Assembly: GCA_903889895.1 (NCBI GenBank)
Contig: CAISYZ010000258.1
Coordinates: forward strand, 1-47,394
From: an uncultured Verrucomicrobia subdivision 3 bacterium
Lineage (GTDB): Bacteria > Verrucomicrobiota > Verrucomicrobiia > Limisphaerales > UBA11358
Length of the DNA: 47,394 nucleotides
Direction: 5' to 3'
This document shows positions 16,382-24,752 of the stretch, piece after piece (position 1 is the first letter of the stretch; the number at the start of each line of letters is the position of its first letter). The notes under the pieces are model-generated. The model was not told the origin of the DNA, made no database searches, and saw only the letters and a list, made by a program, of their open reading frames with translations. Made by a program: the position numbers and the translations under genes.

Positions 16382-17680
16382 ATGCATAGCTTCCGTTACG
16401 TCGGGAAAAATTTGTTTTGCGAAGGTGTGAGCGTGGACGCGCTCGCCAAAAAATTCGGCACGCCGCTCTACGTCTATTCGCAGGCGACGCTGGAGGATCA
16501 TTTTCAAAAATTGGATTCCGCGCTCGCGCCGCTCGACCACCTCGTCTGCTTTGCGATGAAGGCGAACTCCAACCTTTCCGTGATGCGCACGCTGGCGAAT
16601 CGCGGCAGCGGTTTCGACGTGGTGAGCGCAGGCGAATTGCAGCGGGTCATCGCGGCGGGCGGCGATCCGAAGAAGTGTGTGTTCGCCGGCGTGGCGAAAT
16701 CGGCCGCGGAAATTGAATTTGCGCTGCGCAAGGGGATTTACTCCTTCAACTGCGAGAGCGAGCCAGAAATTCTGCGCATCAACAAGGTGGCGGCGCGTTT
16801 GAAAAAACGCGCGCCCATCGCTGTGCGCATCAATCCGAACGTGTCGGCCAAGACGCATTCCAAAATCACCACCGGCACCTACGAAAACAAATTTGGCATC
16901 CAGTTCGAGCACGTCGAGGCAATTTATGCGCGCGCCAGCAAGCTGAAAAACATCTGGCTGCGCGGCGTGCAAATGCACATCGGCTCGCAGCTCACGGACG
17001 TGACGCCTTACGAACTGGCGGTGAAAAAAGTTCTGCCGCTCGTGAAAAAACTGGCAGCAAAAGACAAACTTGAATTTTTCAGCCCCGGCGGCGGCTTGGG
17101 TATTATTTACAATCCTGCGCTCGCCAGCGGTTCCGCCGCGTGGTGGAAATCGTCTGCCGCGAAGGGCATTTTGACGCCGGCCAGCTACGCAGAAAAATTG
17201 CTGCCGCTGCTGAAGCCGCTGGGCTTGAAGATTCTCATCGAGCCGGGCCGTTTTATTGTTGGCAATGCCGGCGCGCTCGTCACGCAGGTGGAATATGTGA
17301 AGCGCACGGGCAAAAAGAATTTCGTCATCGTGGACGCCGCGATGAATGACCTCATCCGCCCGGCGTTTTACGATTCCTACCACGAAATCGTGCCGGTCGT
17401 GAACAAAGGCGGCGCGACAATTTCATCCGACGTCGTCGGCGGCATCTGCGAGTCCGGCGATTATTTCTGCAAAGACCGCCCGCTGGCGAAAATCGGCGAG
17501 GGCGACCGGTTAGCATTGTTGAGTGCCGGCGCCTATGGTTTCGTGATGGCCAGCACCTACAACACGCGGCCGCTGGCGGCGGAAGTTTTGGTCAACGGCA
17601 AAAAATTTGCCGTCGCGCGCGAACGCCAAAAAGTAAAAGATATTTGGGCGGACGAAAAAGTTGTGGCATGGTTGAAGTAA
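16382..17680 (+). CDS. lysA: Diaminopimelate decarboxylase
   Basis: The 432-residue fold-type III PLP enzyme has the cofactor lysine Lys60 in CFAMKAN, HIGSQ in the barrel, the phosphate-binding GGGLG, EPGR, and CESGD with the catalytic Cys356 given across the dimer interface. It decarboxylates meso-diaminopimelate to L-lysine, the last step of lysine synthesis. The N-terminal FGTPLYVY and C-terminal YNTRP are typical of the family. The start is ATG 16382 with a likely near-leaderless promoter. A FIST-domain gene begins with GTG 4 bases downstream, so the two are probably translated from one mRNA. Confidence 0.97.
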   Translation: MHSFRYVGKNLFCEGVSVDALAKKFGTPLYVYSQATLEDHFQKLDSALAPLDHLVCFAMKANSNLSVMRTLANRGSGFDVVSAGELQRVIAAGGDPKKCVFAGVAKSAAEIEFALRKGIYSFNCESEPEILRINKVAARLKKRAPIAVRINPNVSAKTHSKITTGTYENKFGIQFEHVEAIYARASKLKNIWLRGVQMHIGSQLTDVTPYELAVKKVLPLVKKLAAKDKLEFFSPGGGLGIIYNPALASGSAAWWKSSAAKGILTPASYAEKLLPLLKPLGLKILIEPGRFIVGNAGALVTQVEYVKRTGKKNFVIVDAAMNDLIRPAFYDSYHEIVPVVNKGGATISSDVVGGICESGDYFCKDRPLAKIGEGDRLALLSAGAYGFVMASTYNTRPLAAEVLVNGKKFAVARERQKVKDIWADEKVVAWLK

Positions 17681-17684
17681 GATT

Positions 17685-18878
17685 GTGAGCGAAGAAACTT
17701 CCATCGCGGCATATTGGTCGGACGGCATGAACGAAGCCGGCCTTGCCGATTGGGCGCGGCGGCTGCGCGCGCGGTTGCCGGCGAAAACTGTTTCGCTTGG
17801 CCTCGTCTTCATGTCGCCAAAGTTTTTTCCGCACGCGGAACAGGTTTTGGAAATTCTCCGGCTGCACGCGCAGATTCCGCTGCTCGCCGGCTGCTCCGGC
17901 GGCGGCCTCGTTGCCAATTCCGAAGAACTCGAAAGCGCCGGCGGCCTGGTGCTGGCGCTCTATTCGCTGCCCGGCGCAAAACTGAAAGGCGTCCGTTTTA
18001 CGCAGGAACAGGTCGAGGCGGCGGACGGCGAAAATTATTGGCCGGTGGAAAATGGCCTGACCAAGGAACAGGTCAACGGCTGGCTGGCGTTCATTGACCC
18101 GTTTCATTTGGACGCGGAAAGCTGGTTGCGGTCATGGAACAAAAACTATTCCGGCACGCCGGTCTTTGGCGGCCTGGCCAGCGGCAATTTCCCCGAACCG
18201 CTCGCGCAGGTTTATCTCGACGGCGAGGTGTTTGAGGATGGCGGCGTGGCCATCGCGGTCGGCGGCGAGGTGGCTTTGGCAGGCGTGATTTCGCAAGGCT
18301 GCACGCCCATCGGCGAGGCGTGGACGCTAACGCGCGTCGAGCAAAACCTCATCCGCAACATCGCCAACCGGCCCGCGTATGCCGTGCTGTCAGAGACGGT
18401 GCAAAACCTGCCGCCGGAAGAGCAGCGCAAGGTGCAGGGCAACCTCCACATTGGCCTCGTCGTGAACGAATACCTCGACGAATTTCATCGCGGTGATTTT
18501 CTCGTGCGCAACCTGCTTGGCGGCGACCCGAATTCCGGCGTGCTGCAGGTCGGCGCGTTGCCGCGGATGGGTCAGACCATCCAGTTTCAACGCCGCGATG
18601 CCGCCGCGGCGGCGGAGGACTTGGCGGAATTGCTTGCAGACGAAAAAACGCGGCTCGCTGGGACGGAAATTTATGGCGGCTGCCTCTTTTGTTGCAATGG
18701 TCGCGGCAAAAATTTGTTCGGCCGGCCCAGCCACGATTCGGAACTGGTGCAGACGCATTTCGGCCCGACGGGTATCGCCGGATTTTTCTGCAACGGCGAA
18801 ATCGGCCCCATCGGCGACAAGAATTTTCTCCATGGTTTCACGGCTTCGCTGGCGCTCTTTGTGAAGAAGTCAGCGTAA
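17685..18878 (+). CDS. FIST N- and C-domain protein
   Basis: The GTG start is 4 bases after the lysA stop. The 397-residue soluble protein has an N-terminal FIST domain (about 35-225: LLAGCSGGGLV, GTPVFGGLASG, GVAIAVGG). A FIST_C domain follows (about 235-380: HIGLVVNEY, GDFLVRNLLGGDP, GGCLFCCNGRG, GFFCNGEIGPI). FIST domains are predicted small-ligand sensors, suggested to bind amino acids, and are often tied to signalling proteins. Here no output domain is fused. Pairing with lysA may reflect an amino-acid-related role or chance; F-box-like eukaryotic homologues (FBXO22) share the fold. Ligand unknown. Confidence 0.88.
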   Translation: MSEETSIAAYWSDGMNEAGLADWARRLRARLPAKTVSLGLVFMSPKFFPHAEQVLEILRLHAQIPLLAGCSGGGLVANSEELESAGGLVLALYSLPGAKLKGVRFTQEQVEAADGENYWPVENGLTKEQVNGWLAFIDPFHLDAESWLRSWNKNYSGTPVFGGLASGNFPEPLAQVYLDGEVFEDGGVAIAVGGEVALAGVISQGCTPIGEAWTLTRVEQNLIRNIANRPAYAVLSETVQNLPPEEQRKVQGNLHIGLVVNEYLDEFHRGDFLVRNLLGGDPNSGVLQVGALPRMGQTIQFQRRDAAAAAEDLAELLADEKTRLAGTEIYGGCLFCCNGRGKNLFGRPSHDSELVQTHFGPTGIAGFFCNGEIGPIGDKNFLHGFTASLALFVKKSA

Positions 18879-18892
18879 TTCGCCATTGCTTT

Positions 18893-18909
18893 TGGCGGCC
18901 AAGCCGCCA
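18893..18909. repeat. Short GC-rich hairpin
   Basis: TGGCGGC, a CAA loop and GCCGCCA, between the FIST gene and the Arg/Pro-rich gene. No T-run follows, so it is probably not an intrinsic terminator. It may be a dispersed palindrome or an RNA stem in the leader. Confidence 0.45.
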
Positions 18910-18926
18910 TCCTCACCGGACAATTT

Positions 18927-19739
18927 GTGCCAGACGAACAATCCAATCTGAATTCGCCACGTCGCTCCGACGGCAATCGCCGCCGTGGTCGCCGAGGTGG
19001 TCGCAGCCGCAGCCGCAGTCCGCGCCCGGCAGCGGAAAAAGCGCCTACGGAAATAATTTCTCCCGCGCCGAAGACCATTGAAACCGGCAGCGAAACCGCC
19101 GCGCCGCTGGAATCGCCCGAAACGACGCACCCGGAACACGACGCCGAACCGACTGGCGGTTTTCGCGAACCACATCCGGAAACCCCCGAAGGTTTCCACA
19201 CGCATGAAGACGCGCCGCCCGCCGAGCCGCACGAGCCAGAACCGGTTGCCGAGGCTGCGCCCGAACGCCCGCGCGAGCCACGCCGCGAACAAAGGCACGA
19301 TGACCGCCGCGACGAGCGGCGCAACGAACGTCCGCCGCAACCGCCGGCGCGCATTCCGGTCAGCCAGCGCCAATGGATCAAGCCCGCAGACTTTCGCCCC
19401 GCCGAGCCGACCGCCATCACGCAAGCTGTTGAACACGCGATGTTCATCGCCACGGCGCTGAAGGAATTGCACGATCAGATGGACGAAGTTTTGGAACTCG
19501 TCGAGATTGCCGAGCGTCAGAAAATCGCCGATGAGCGTGAACTCGAAGAGTTGCGCCGCGCGCTGCGCCGCATTCAGCCGCAACGTCAGCCGCCGCCGCA
19601 TCAGCATCCGCACCACCAGCCACCGCCGCGCCAGCAGCCGCGCCGCGACGAGCCGCGGCCACCGCAGCTGCCGCGCGAGCAGATCGAAAAATCTGAGAAG
19701 CCGCCTTCAGATACGGAACCGCAGCCGCCGGTGGAATAA
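18927..19739 (+). CDS. Low-complexity Arg/Pro/Glu-rich protein, unknown function
   Basis: The 270-residue frame starts at GTG 18927. The N-terminus is strongly basic (SDGNRRRGRRGGRSRSRS), followed by a Pro/Glu/His-rich acidic stretch and a second basic run (about 115-135). An ordered, probably helical core (about 140-215) follows, with PADFRPAEPTAITQAVEHA and DQMDEVLELVEIAER, and then a Gln/Pro/His-rich tail. The RGG/SR-like start suggests nucleic-acid or RNA binding, as in disordered extensions of bacterial RNA helicases and RNase E. This is inference. The helical core is the best evidence that it is a real gene. sufE starts 15 bases downstream. No known family recognised. Confidence 0.65.
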   Translation: MPDEQSNLNSPRRSDGNRRRGRRGGRSRSRSPRPAAEKAPTEIISPAPKTIETGSETAAPLESPETTHPEHDAEPTGGFREPHPETPEGFHTHEDAPPAEPHEPEPVAEAAPERPREPRREQRHDDRRDERRNERPPQPPARIPVSQRQWIKPADFRPAEPTAITQAVEHAMFIATALKELHDQMDEVLELVEIAERQKIADERELEELRRALRRIQPQRQPPPHQHPHHQPPPRQQPRRDEPRPPQLPREQIEKSEKPPSDTEPQPPVE

Positions 19740-19754
19740 AAAACTTTCCGCGCC

Positions 19755-20168
19755 GTGAACCTCGCGGAAAAACAACAGCAACTCACCGCCACGCTGACCG
19801 CGCTGAAAAACGGGCAAGACCGTTTGGCTTTGCTCGTTGAACACGCAAAAAAACTTCCGCCGCTCCCGCCGGAACAGCGCGTGGAAGAAAATTTGATTCC
19901 CGGCTGTCTCGCGAAGCTGTGGTTTGTCCCAGAAGCCCGTGACGAGAGCTGTTTTTTTGCCTGCGATTCGGATTCGCTCGTCGTGAAAGCCATCGCTGGA
20001 TTGCTCTGCAGTTTTTACAGCGGCCACGCGCCCGATGAAATTCTCAGGCACGATTCGCAATTTCTTGCGCCGCTCGGCATCACGCAGCACCTCACCCCCA
20101 ACCGCCGCAACGCGCTCGCCAAAGTCTGGGAACGCATCCGGCAGTTTGCCGAGGCCAATGCGAAATGA
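19755..20168 (+). CDS. sufE: SufE/CsdE-family sulfur acceptor protein
   Basis: The GTG start gives 137 residues, the normal SufE length. The sulfur-accepting cysteine is Cys51 in the motif PGCLAKLW (PGCxSxVW in most relatives), with CSFYSGHAPDEIL and GITQHLTPNRRNAL further on. It takes persulfide sulfur from a cysteine desulfurase (SufS or CsdA) and passes it to Fe-S assembly or other acceptors. No desulfurase or suf scaffold genes are nearby. It overlaps tatD by four bases (ATGA), and tcdA, the partner of CsdE in E. coli, lies just beyond tatD on the other strand, which slightly favours a CsdE-like role. Confidence 0.92.
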   Translation: MNLAEKQQQLTATLTALKNGQDRLALLVEHAKKLPPLPPEQRVEENLIPGCLAKLWFVPEARDESCFFACDSDSLVVKAIAGLLCSFYSGHAPDEILRHDSQFLAPLGITQHLTPNRRNALAKVWERIRQFAEANAK

Positions 20169-20962
20169 AATTTTACGACGCACACAATCACTTGCAGGAC
20201 GACCGCTTTTCTGGCCGGCAAACAGAATTGTTGACCGCTTGCGAAAAGGCCGGCATCAAAAGAATGGTCGTGAATGGCGCGTGTGAGGAGGATTGGCCGC
20301 AGGTATTGCAACTGGCGCGGGAAAATCAAATGGTGCTGCCGAGTTTTGGCTATCATCCGTGGTATCTGCATGAACTTACGCCGGACTGGCTGGCAAATCT
20401 GAAAAAAATTCTCGACGCCGTTCCCAGTGCTGTCGGGGAAATTGGTCTTGATCGCTGGAAACCGGATTTGCCTTACGCCGGTCAGGAGGAAGCTTTTCTC
20501 GCGCAGCTACAGGTTGCCGCCGGGCGAAATCTGCCGGTGAGCATCCACTGTTTGCAGGCGTGGGGCCGCTTGCTGGAACTGCTCCAAAGCCATCCGCGGC
20601 CGGCGTGCGGCTTTGTGCTTCACAGCTTTGGCGGGCCGGCGGAGATGATTCCCGCGTTCGCCAAGCTCGGCGCGTATTTCAGTTTTCCCGGCTACTTTTT
20701 GCACGAGCGTAAATGGAAACAGCGCGCAGCTTTCAAAAATGTTCCGCCGGACCGGTTGCTGGTTGAAACCGATGCGCCAGACCAGCCTTTGCCAGCGGCA
20801 AATATTTTAGTTCGACTCGCTGATGGAAATGCCAAGCCAGTGAATCATCCAGCCAATCTGCCCGCCGTTTATGCCGGCCTCGCCGCGTTTTTTGGAATAA
20901 AAACGGAATCGCTCGCGGCGCTGGTAGAAGAAAATTTTTTACGCTTGTTCGGGAATTTATAA
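20165..20962 (+). CDS. TatD-family metal-dependent hydrolase
   Basis: The 265-residue amidohydrolase-superfamily barrel has the metal-binding motif DAHNHL (His7, His9), GEIGLDRW with the bridging Glu, SIHCLQAW, a VLHSFGG strand and ETDAPDQ. TatD proteins act as 3'-5' exonucleases or deoxyribonucleases; substrates of many subfamilies are unknown. The first position after the His-x-His motif and the long final helices fit the YcfH/TatD group. It overlaps sufE by four bases, so it is translationally coupled. Its stop lies one base from the stop of the convergent tcdA gene. Confidence 0.9.
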   Translation: MKFYDAHNHLQDDRFSGRQTELLTACEKAGIKRMVVNGACEEDWPQVLQLARENQMVLPSFGYHPWYLHELTPDWLANLKKILDAVPSAVGEIGLDRWKPDLPYAGQEEAFLAQLQVAAGRNLPVSIHCLQAWGRLLELLQSHPRPACGFVLHSFGGPAEMIPAFAKLGAYFSFPGYFLHERKWKQRAAFKNVPPDRLLVETDAPDQPLPAANILVRLADGNAKPVNHPANLPAVYAGLAAFFGIKTESLAALVEENFLRLFGNL

Positions 20963-20963
20963 A

Positions 20964-21737
20964 TCAGCTTGCCACGATTTTTTGCACCATGACACCCGCC
21001 GCTGCAAAACCGAAGGCGCCGGTGACAAACGTCGCCGAGCCGAGGCCGCCGTTGCAATTCAGCCGCGTGCCATCTTCTGCCGCCGAACGCATTTCGCAGA
21101 CCGAGCCGTCCGCCTGCGGAAAGACAGTGCGTTCCACCGAATAAACGCACGGCACATCCATCGCCTGTTGCCCGGTGGGAAAACCGTGTTCCTGACGCAA
21201 ACGCCGGCGCACTTCCGCCAGCAATTTGTCGTGGCTTGCCTGGGACAGGTCGCCGACGCGCACGGCGGTCAACTCACGCCGTCCGCCCGCGCCGCCGGAG
21301 GTGATGACGGGCATTTTTTTTTCTCGGCAACGCACCAATAGCAAAACTTTGTTCGTCACGTCGTCAATCGCATCGAGGATGAAATCAAAATTTTCCGCGA
21401 GCAATTCAGCGGCGGTTTGTTCATTGAAAAAATTTTGCACTGCCGTCACGCGGCATTCAGGATTGATAGCGAGGATGCGCTCGACCATGACTTCGACTTT
21501 TGCGCGACCGATGGTTTCGGTGAGCGCGTGCAGTTGGCGGTTGATGTTCGTCATGCAAACTTCGTCCAAGTCCACCAGCGTCAGGGCGCCGACGCCGGAG
21601 CGGGCGAGCGCTTCCGCTGCCCACGTGCCGACACCGCCAATGCCAACAACGCAGACGTGCGCGGCGCGGAGTTTTTCCAAGCCGATTTTGCCGTAAAGCC
21701 GCGCAATGCCGCCGAATCTGGTTTCAAAATCGCTCAT
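20964..21737 (-). CDS. tcdA: tRNA threonylcarbamoyladenosine dehydratase
   Basis: The start chosen is ATG 21737 (MSDFETRFGGIARLYG), the usual TcdA N-terminus; 18 extra in-frame codons upstream are rejected. The 257-residue E1-like ATP-dependent enzyme has the nucleotide motif GIGGVG (32-37), DLDEVCMTNINRQ (56-68) and ITSGGAGG. It cyclises t6A37 of ANN-decoding tRNAs to the hydantoin form ct6A, using ATP. In E. coli tcdA (csdL) sits next to the sulfur genes csdA and csdE and its activity is helped by them. A SufE/CsdE homologue is two genes away here. It converges on tatD and is divergent from the GH127 gene. Confidence 0.93.
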   Translation of the reverse strand: MSDFETRFGGIARLYGKIGLEKLRAAHVCVVGIGGVGTWAAEALARSGVGALTLVDLDEVCMTNINRQLHALTETIGRAKVEVMVERILAINPECRVTAVQNFFNEQTAAELLAENFDFILDAIDDVTNKVLLLVRCREKKMPVITSGGAGGRRELTAVRVGDLSQASHDKLLAEVRRRLRQEHGFPTGQQAMDVPCVYSVERTVFPQADGSVCEMRSAAEDGTRLNCNGGLGSATFVTGAFGFAAAGVMVQKIVAS

Positions 21738-21974
21738 GCGAAATTGAATTATGAAGGATGAATGCAGAATGATGAAGCGGAAAGCGGCCACGCGGCGATG
21801 GTCTTATTTTTATCTCCAGTAACCATAACTGCCACGGGCCGGACATAATTTACATCTGCAAAGGCTGTCTGGTAGCTGCTGGCAGTTTTGAACCGAACCC
21901 TGAATAATTTTGCGTTCAAACATCCTAGGGTGGATAATTTGTTCCGATTAGAAATTCCCGAACGCAAACAGAAC

Positions 21975-23984
21975 ATGAAAACTTCCGTTTTTAGCCAACG
22001 TATCAGCGCTATTCTATTTTTATTTGCCGCGACTTCAACTCTGCCGGCGGCTCCGAATCCAGCCTCGCATGATTATCCGTTTCAGCCAGTGCCGTTCACG
22101 GCGGTGCATCTGACGGACGGCTTCTGGGCGCCACGCCTGGAGACCAACCGCCTGACAACAATTCCTTACGCGTTCGGAAAATGCGAGGAATCGGGACGCA
22201 TGTATAATTTCGAGCGGGCGGCGGCAGTGCTGCGCGGGGAAAAGATCACGGACAAAAAGCCGCCGGGATATCCCTTTGATGACACCGACCCTTACAAAAT
22301 TCTGGAGGGCGCTTCGTATTCGCTCGCAGTTCAGCCTGACCCCAAGCTGGATGCGTATTTGGACAAGCTCATTGCGCTTATCGCCTCGGCGCAGGAACCG
22401 GACGGCTATCTTTACACGACGCGGACGATTGATCCGCAACATCCGCACGAGTGGTCAGCAAGCCAGCGCTGGGTCAAGGAACAGGAGCTGAGTCACGAAC
22501 TTTACAACGCCGGCCATCTTTTCGAGGCCGCCGTAGCCCATTACCAAGCCACCGGGAAAACAAATTTGCTGCAGATTGCGGTTAAGGAGGCAAATTTGCT
22601 ATGCACCACGTTTGGACCGGCGACCAACCAACTGCATTTCTGGCCCGGCCATGAAATTGTGGAGATGGGCTTGGCCAAGCTGTATCGCGCCACGGGTAAC
22701 GTGCGCTATCTCGACCTAGCAAAATATTTTATCGACGACCGCGGCAGCCGTCCCGGCGGTGACGATTATCATCAATCGCGCATACCGCCCGTGGAGCAGA
22801 CCGAAGCCATCGGCCATGCAGTGCGCGCCGGCTATCTTTACAGCGGGATGGCGGACGTCGCGGCGCTGACCGGCGACACCAATTATCTCCGCGCAATTGA
22901 CACGATTTGGGAAAACTGCGTCGGCAAAAAACTTTACATCACCGGCGGCATCGGCGCGCGGCATGCCGGCGAGGCGTTCGGAAACAATTACGAACTGCCG
23001 AATCTCTCCGCTTACAACGAGACCTGCGCCGCCGTGGCGAATGATTATTGGAATCAAAGGCTTTACCTGCTGCACGGCGACGCCAAATACGTGGACGTGC
23101 TCGAGCGCACGCTTTATAACAGCCTGCTGGCGGGCGTTTCGCTCGACGGCACGAAATTTTTCTATCCAAATCCGCTCGAATCCGACGGCAATTACGAACG
23201 CAGCCCATGGTTCGGCTGCGCCTGTTGCCCCGGCAACATCACGCGTTTTCTGCCGTCGCTGCCGGGCTATTTTTACGCGCAGAAAAACGACAGTGTTTTC
23301 GTGAATCTCTTTGCCAGCGGAACCGCCGACCTCAAGCTGGATGACGGTTGCGCCATCAAGCTGACGCAGACCACTCGATATCCGTGGGATGGGGCGGTTA
23401 AAATCACCTTGGCCCTGGAAAAGAAATCCAGATTCACTGTCGCCGTCCGCATTCCCGGCTGGGCGCGTAATGAAGCTGTGCCGGGCGGGCTATATCATTT
23501 TGCCGAAAGCGCCACCAGCGAACCCGTCACGCTCAAGGTCAACGGCCAAATTATTCCCATCAAGTTGGATCACGGTTACGTCCGGATCAACCGCCTCTGG
23601 AAAAATGGTGACATGATTGCATTAGATCTGCCGATGCCCGTTCAACGCGTAATTGCCAGCGAGAAAGTAAGGGCGGATCGTGGCCGCATCGCTTTACAGC
23701 GCGGGCCGATTATGTATTGTGCCGAATGGCCAGATAATCCGATCGGCAAAGTCCGGAATCTCGTATTACCGGGCGACCAAACCTTCAAGGCAGCTTTTGA
23801 GCCGTCGCTGCTAAATGGCATTGAGACTATCAGCGGCAATTCATTGGTGGTCACCAAGAATGCCGATGGTTCGGCTATGAAAACAGACCAACCTTTCAAA
23901 GCCATTCCTTATTTTGCTTGGGCCAACCGCGGCAAGGGCGAAATGGCCGTATGGTTTGCGGAAACGAGTGTGCCCAGCCCGTAA
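21975..23984 (+). CDS. Secreted GH127 beta-L-arabinofuranosidase
   Basis: The start is ATG 21975 because a signal peptide follows at once (MKTSVFSQRISAILFLFA). The 669-residue protein has the (alpha/alpha)6 barrel of GH127 and beta-sandwich domains after it. The catalytic/zinc site is intact: Glu349 and Cys351 in YNETCA, and Cys417 and Cys418 in CACCPGN, the pattern established for HypBA1, where a cysteine is the nucleophile. It should release L-arabinofuranose in beta linkage from plant glycans such as extensin or pectin side chains. It is a stand-alone gene with 237 bases of AT-richer sequence upstream. The released arabinose could feed the kinase at 40172-41617 (inference). Confidence 0.93.
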   Translation: MKTSVFSQRISAILFLFAATSTLPAAPNPASHDYPFQPVPFTAVHLTDGFWAPRLETNRLTTIPYAFGKCEESGRMYNFERAAAVLRGEKITDKKPPGYPFDDTDPYKILEGASYSLAVQPDPKLDAYLDKLIALIASAQEPDGYLYTTRTIDPQHPHEWSASQRWVKEQELSHELYNAGHLFEAAVAHYQATGKTNLLQIAVKEANLLCTTFGPATNQLHFWPGHEIVEMGLAKLYRATGNVRYLDLAKYFIDDRGSRPGGDDYHQSRIPPVEQTEAIGHAVRAGYLYSGMADVAALTGDTNYLRAIDTIWENCVGKKLYITGGIGARHAGEAFGNNYELPNLSAYNETCAAVANDYWNQRLYLLHGDAKYVDVLERTLYNSLLAGVSLDGTKFFYPNPLESDGNYERSPWFGCACCPGNITRFLPSLPGYFYAQKNDSVFVNLFASGTADLKLDDGCAIKLTQTTRYPWDGAVKITLALEKKSRFTVAVRIPGWARNEAVPGGLYHFAESATSEPVTLKVNGQIIPIKLDHGYVRINRLWKNGDMIALDLPMPVQRVIASEKVRADRGRIALQRGPIMYCAEWPDNPIGKVRNLVLPGDQTFKAAFEPSLLNGIETISGNSLVVTKNADGSAMKTDQPFKAIPYFAWANRGKGEMAVWFAETSVPSP

Positions 23985-24075
23985 AAGCACCTTCGGTGCC
24001 GCCTCTTCCACATCCCGGTCCCAAACTGGCTTTCCAAAAGTGATGGAATGTTGTCGGGAGCCGGCGCGAATCATA

Positions 24076-24131
24076 TTGTGCCAACCGTGACAAATCTCAC
24101 CGCTATTTGGCACAATTTGGTGCGCCAAATT
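24076..24131. repeat. Overlapping inverted repeats between GH127 and hsp20
   Basis: TTGTGCCAA (24076-24084) and its exact complement TTGGCACAA (24107-24115) lie 31 bases apart centre to centre. A second hairpin, AATTTGG, TGCG, CCAAATT (24114-24131) followed by TT, overlaps the right arm. They may be operators or competing RNA stems. The arms do not match the CIRCE heat-shock element. The rest of the 277-base gap holds the hsp20 promoter candidate. Confidence 0.5.
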
Positions 24132-24183
24132 TTCTACGTATTTATTCTTGAAGCGGCAAAACTGCTTGAATCTATTGTGCATT

Positions 24184-24213
24184 TTGACATCGGTATGGTT
24201 GGCATTGCATAAG
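24184..24213 (+). promoter_or_regulatory. Candidate promoter of hsp20
   Basis: A perfect TTGACA (24184-24189), an 18-base spacer, and CATAAG (24208-24213), 4 of 6 to consensus. The leader would be about 40 bases and ends in a good Shine-Dalgarno, GAAAGGA (24249-24255), 6 bases before the ATG. Confidence 0.4.
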
Positions 24214-24261
24214 CTATACAGAAATCGTTGGATAATTAACCATTTAACGAAAGGATAAATT

Positions 24262-24693
24262 ATGAAACTGATGCAATACCAACGTCCGTCACTGGCCTGG
24301 CCGACTTTCGGCCGGCTGAGCAACCTGCAGGATGAAATTGACCGCCTGTTCGAATCGCCGTTGACCGGCTGGGCGCCAGCGCTCGACGTGCATGAAGACA
24401 AGGACAGCTTCAGCGTCCGCGTGGAGTTGCCCGGCATGAAGCGCGAGGATATCGAAGTCTCGCTGCACGACGGCGCGCTCGTCATCTCCGGCGAACGGCA
24501 GAGCGAAAAAATCTCCGAAGGCACGGAAGTCCACCGGCAGGAACGGTTCTATGGGAAATTCTCGCGGGCACTGACCCTGCCGGCGGCGGTCGCGGGCGAC
24601 AAGGTGAAGGCGCAATACAAGGACGGCATCCTGACCGTCACGCTGCCCAAGGCTGAGGAAGCCAAGCCGAAAGCTATCACCGTCAGCGAATAA
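24262..24693 (+). CDS. Small heat-shock protein, Hsp20 family
   Basis: The 143-residue protein has a short N-terminal region (LQDEIDRLFES) and an alpha-crystallin domain (about 38-130: VRVELPGMKREDIEVSL, LVISGER, GKFSRALTLP, KAQYKDGILTVTLPK). It has the usual C-terminal Lys/Glu tail, but a weak match to the I-x-I/V motif (AITVS). It is an ATP-independent holdase that forms oligomers and protects unfolding proteins under heat or other stress. It is a single-gene unit with its own promoter candidate and terminator, and one of the few genes here with a clear Shine-Dalgarno. Confidence 0.96.
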   Translation: MKLMQYQRPSLAWPTFGRLSNLQDEIDRLFESPLTGWAPALDVHEDKDSFSVRVELPGMKREDIEVSLHDGALVISGERQSEKISEGTEVHRQERFYGKFSRALTLPAAVAGDKVKAQYKDGILTVTLPKAEEAKPKAITVSE

Positions 24694-24709
24694 TCAAACC
24701 AAAAAATAA

Positions 24710-24743
24710 AAGGCGGGAACCACGATTGGTTCCCGCCTTATTT
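24710..24743. terminator. Bidirectional terminator after hsp20
   Basis: A perfect 12-bp stem AAGGCGGGAACC / GGTTCCCGCCTT (24710-24721 and 24728-24739) with T-rich sequence on the plus side and an A-run before it (24699-24711). It can serve hsp20 and the convergent DUF4337 gene. Confidence 0.88.
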
Positions 24744-24752
24744 GCCCTAAAA

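Noticed and set aside
24076..24115. CIRCE heat-shock operator upstream of hsp20
   Set aside because: CIRCE needs TTAGCACTC-N9-GAGTGCTAA; the arms here differ and the spacer is 22 bases.
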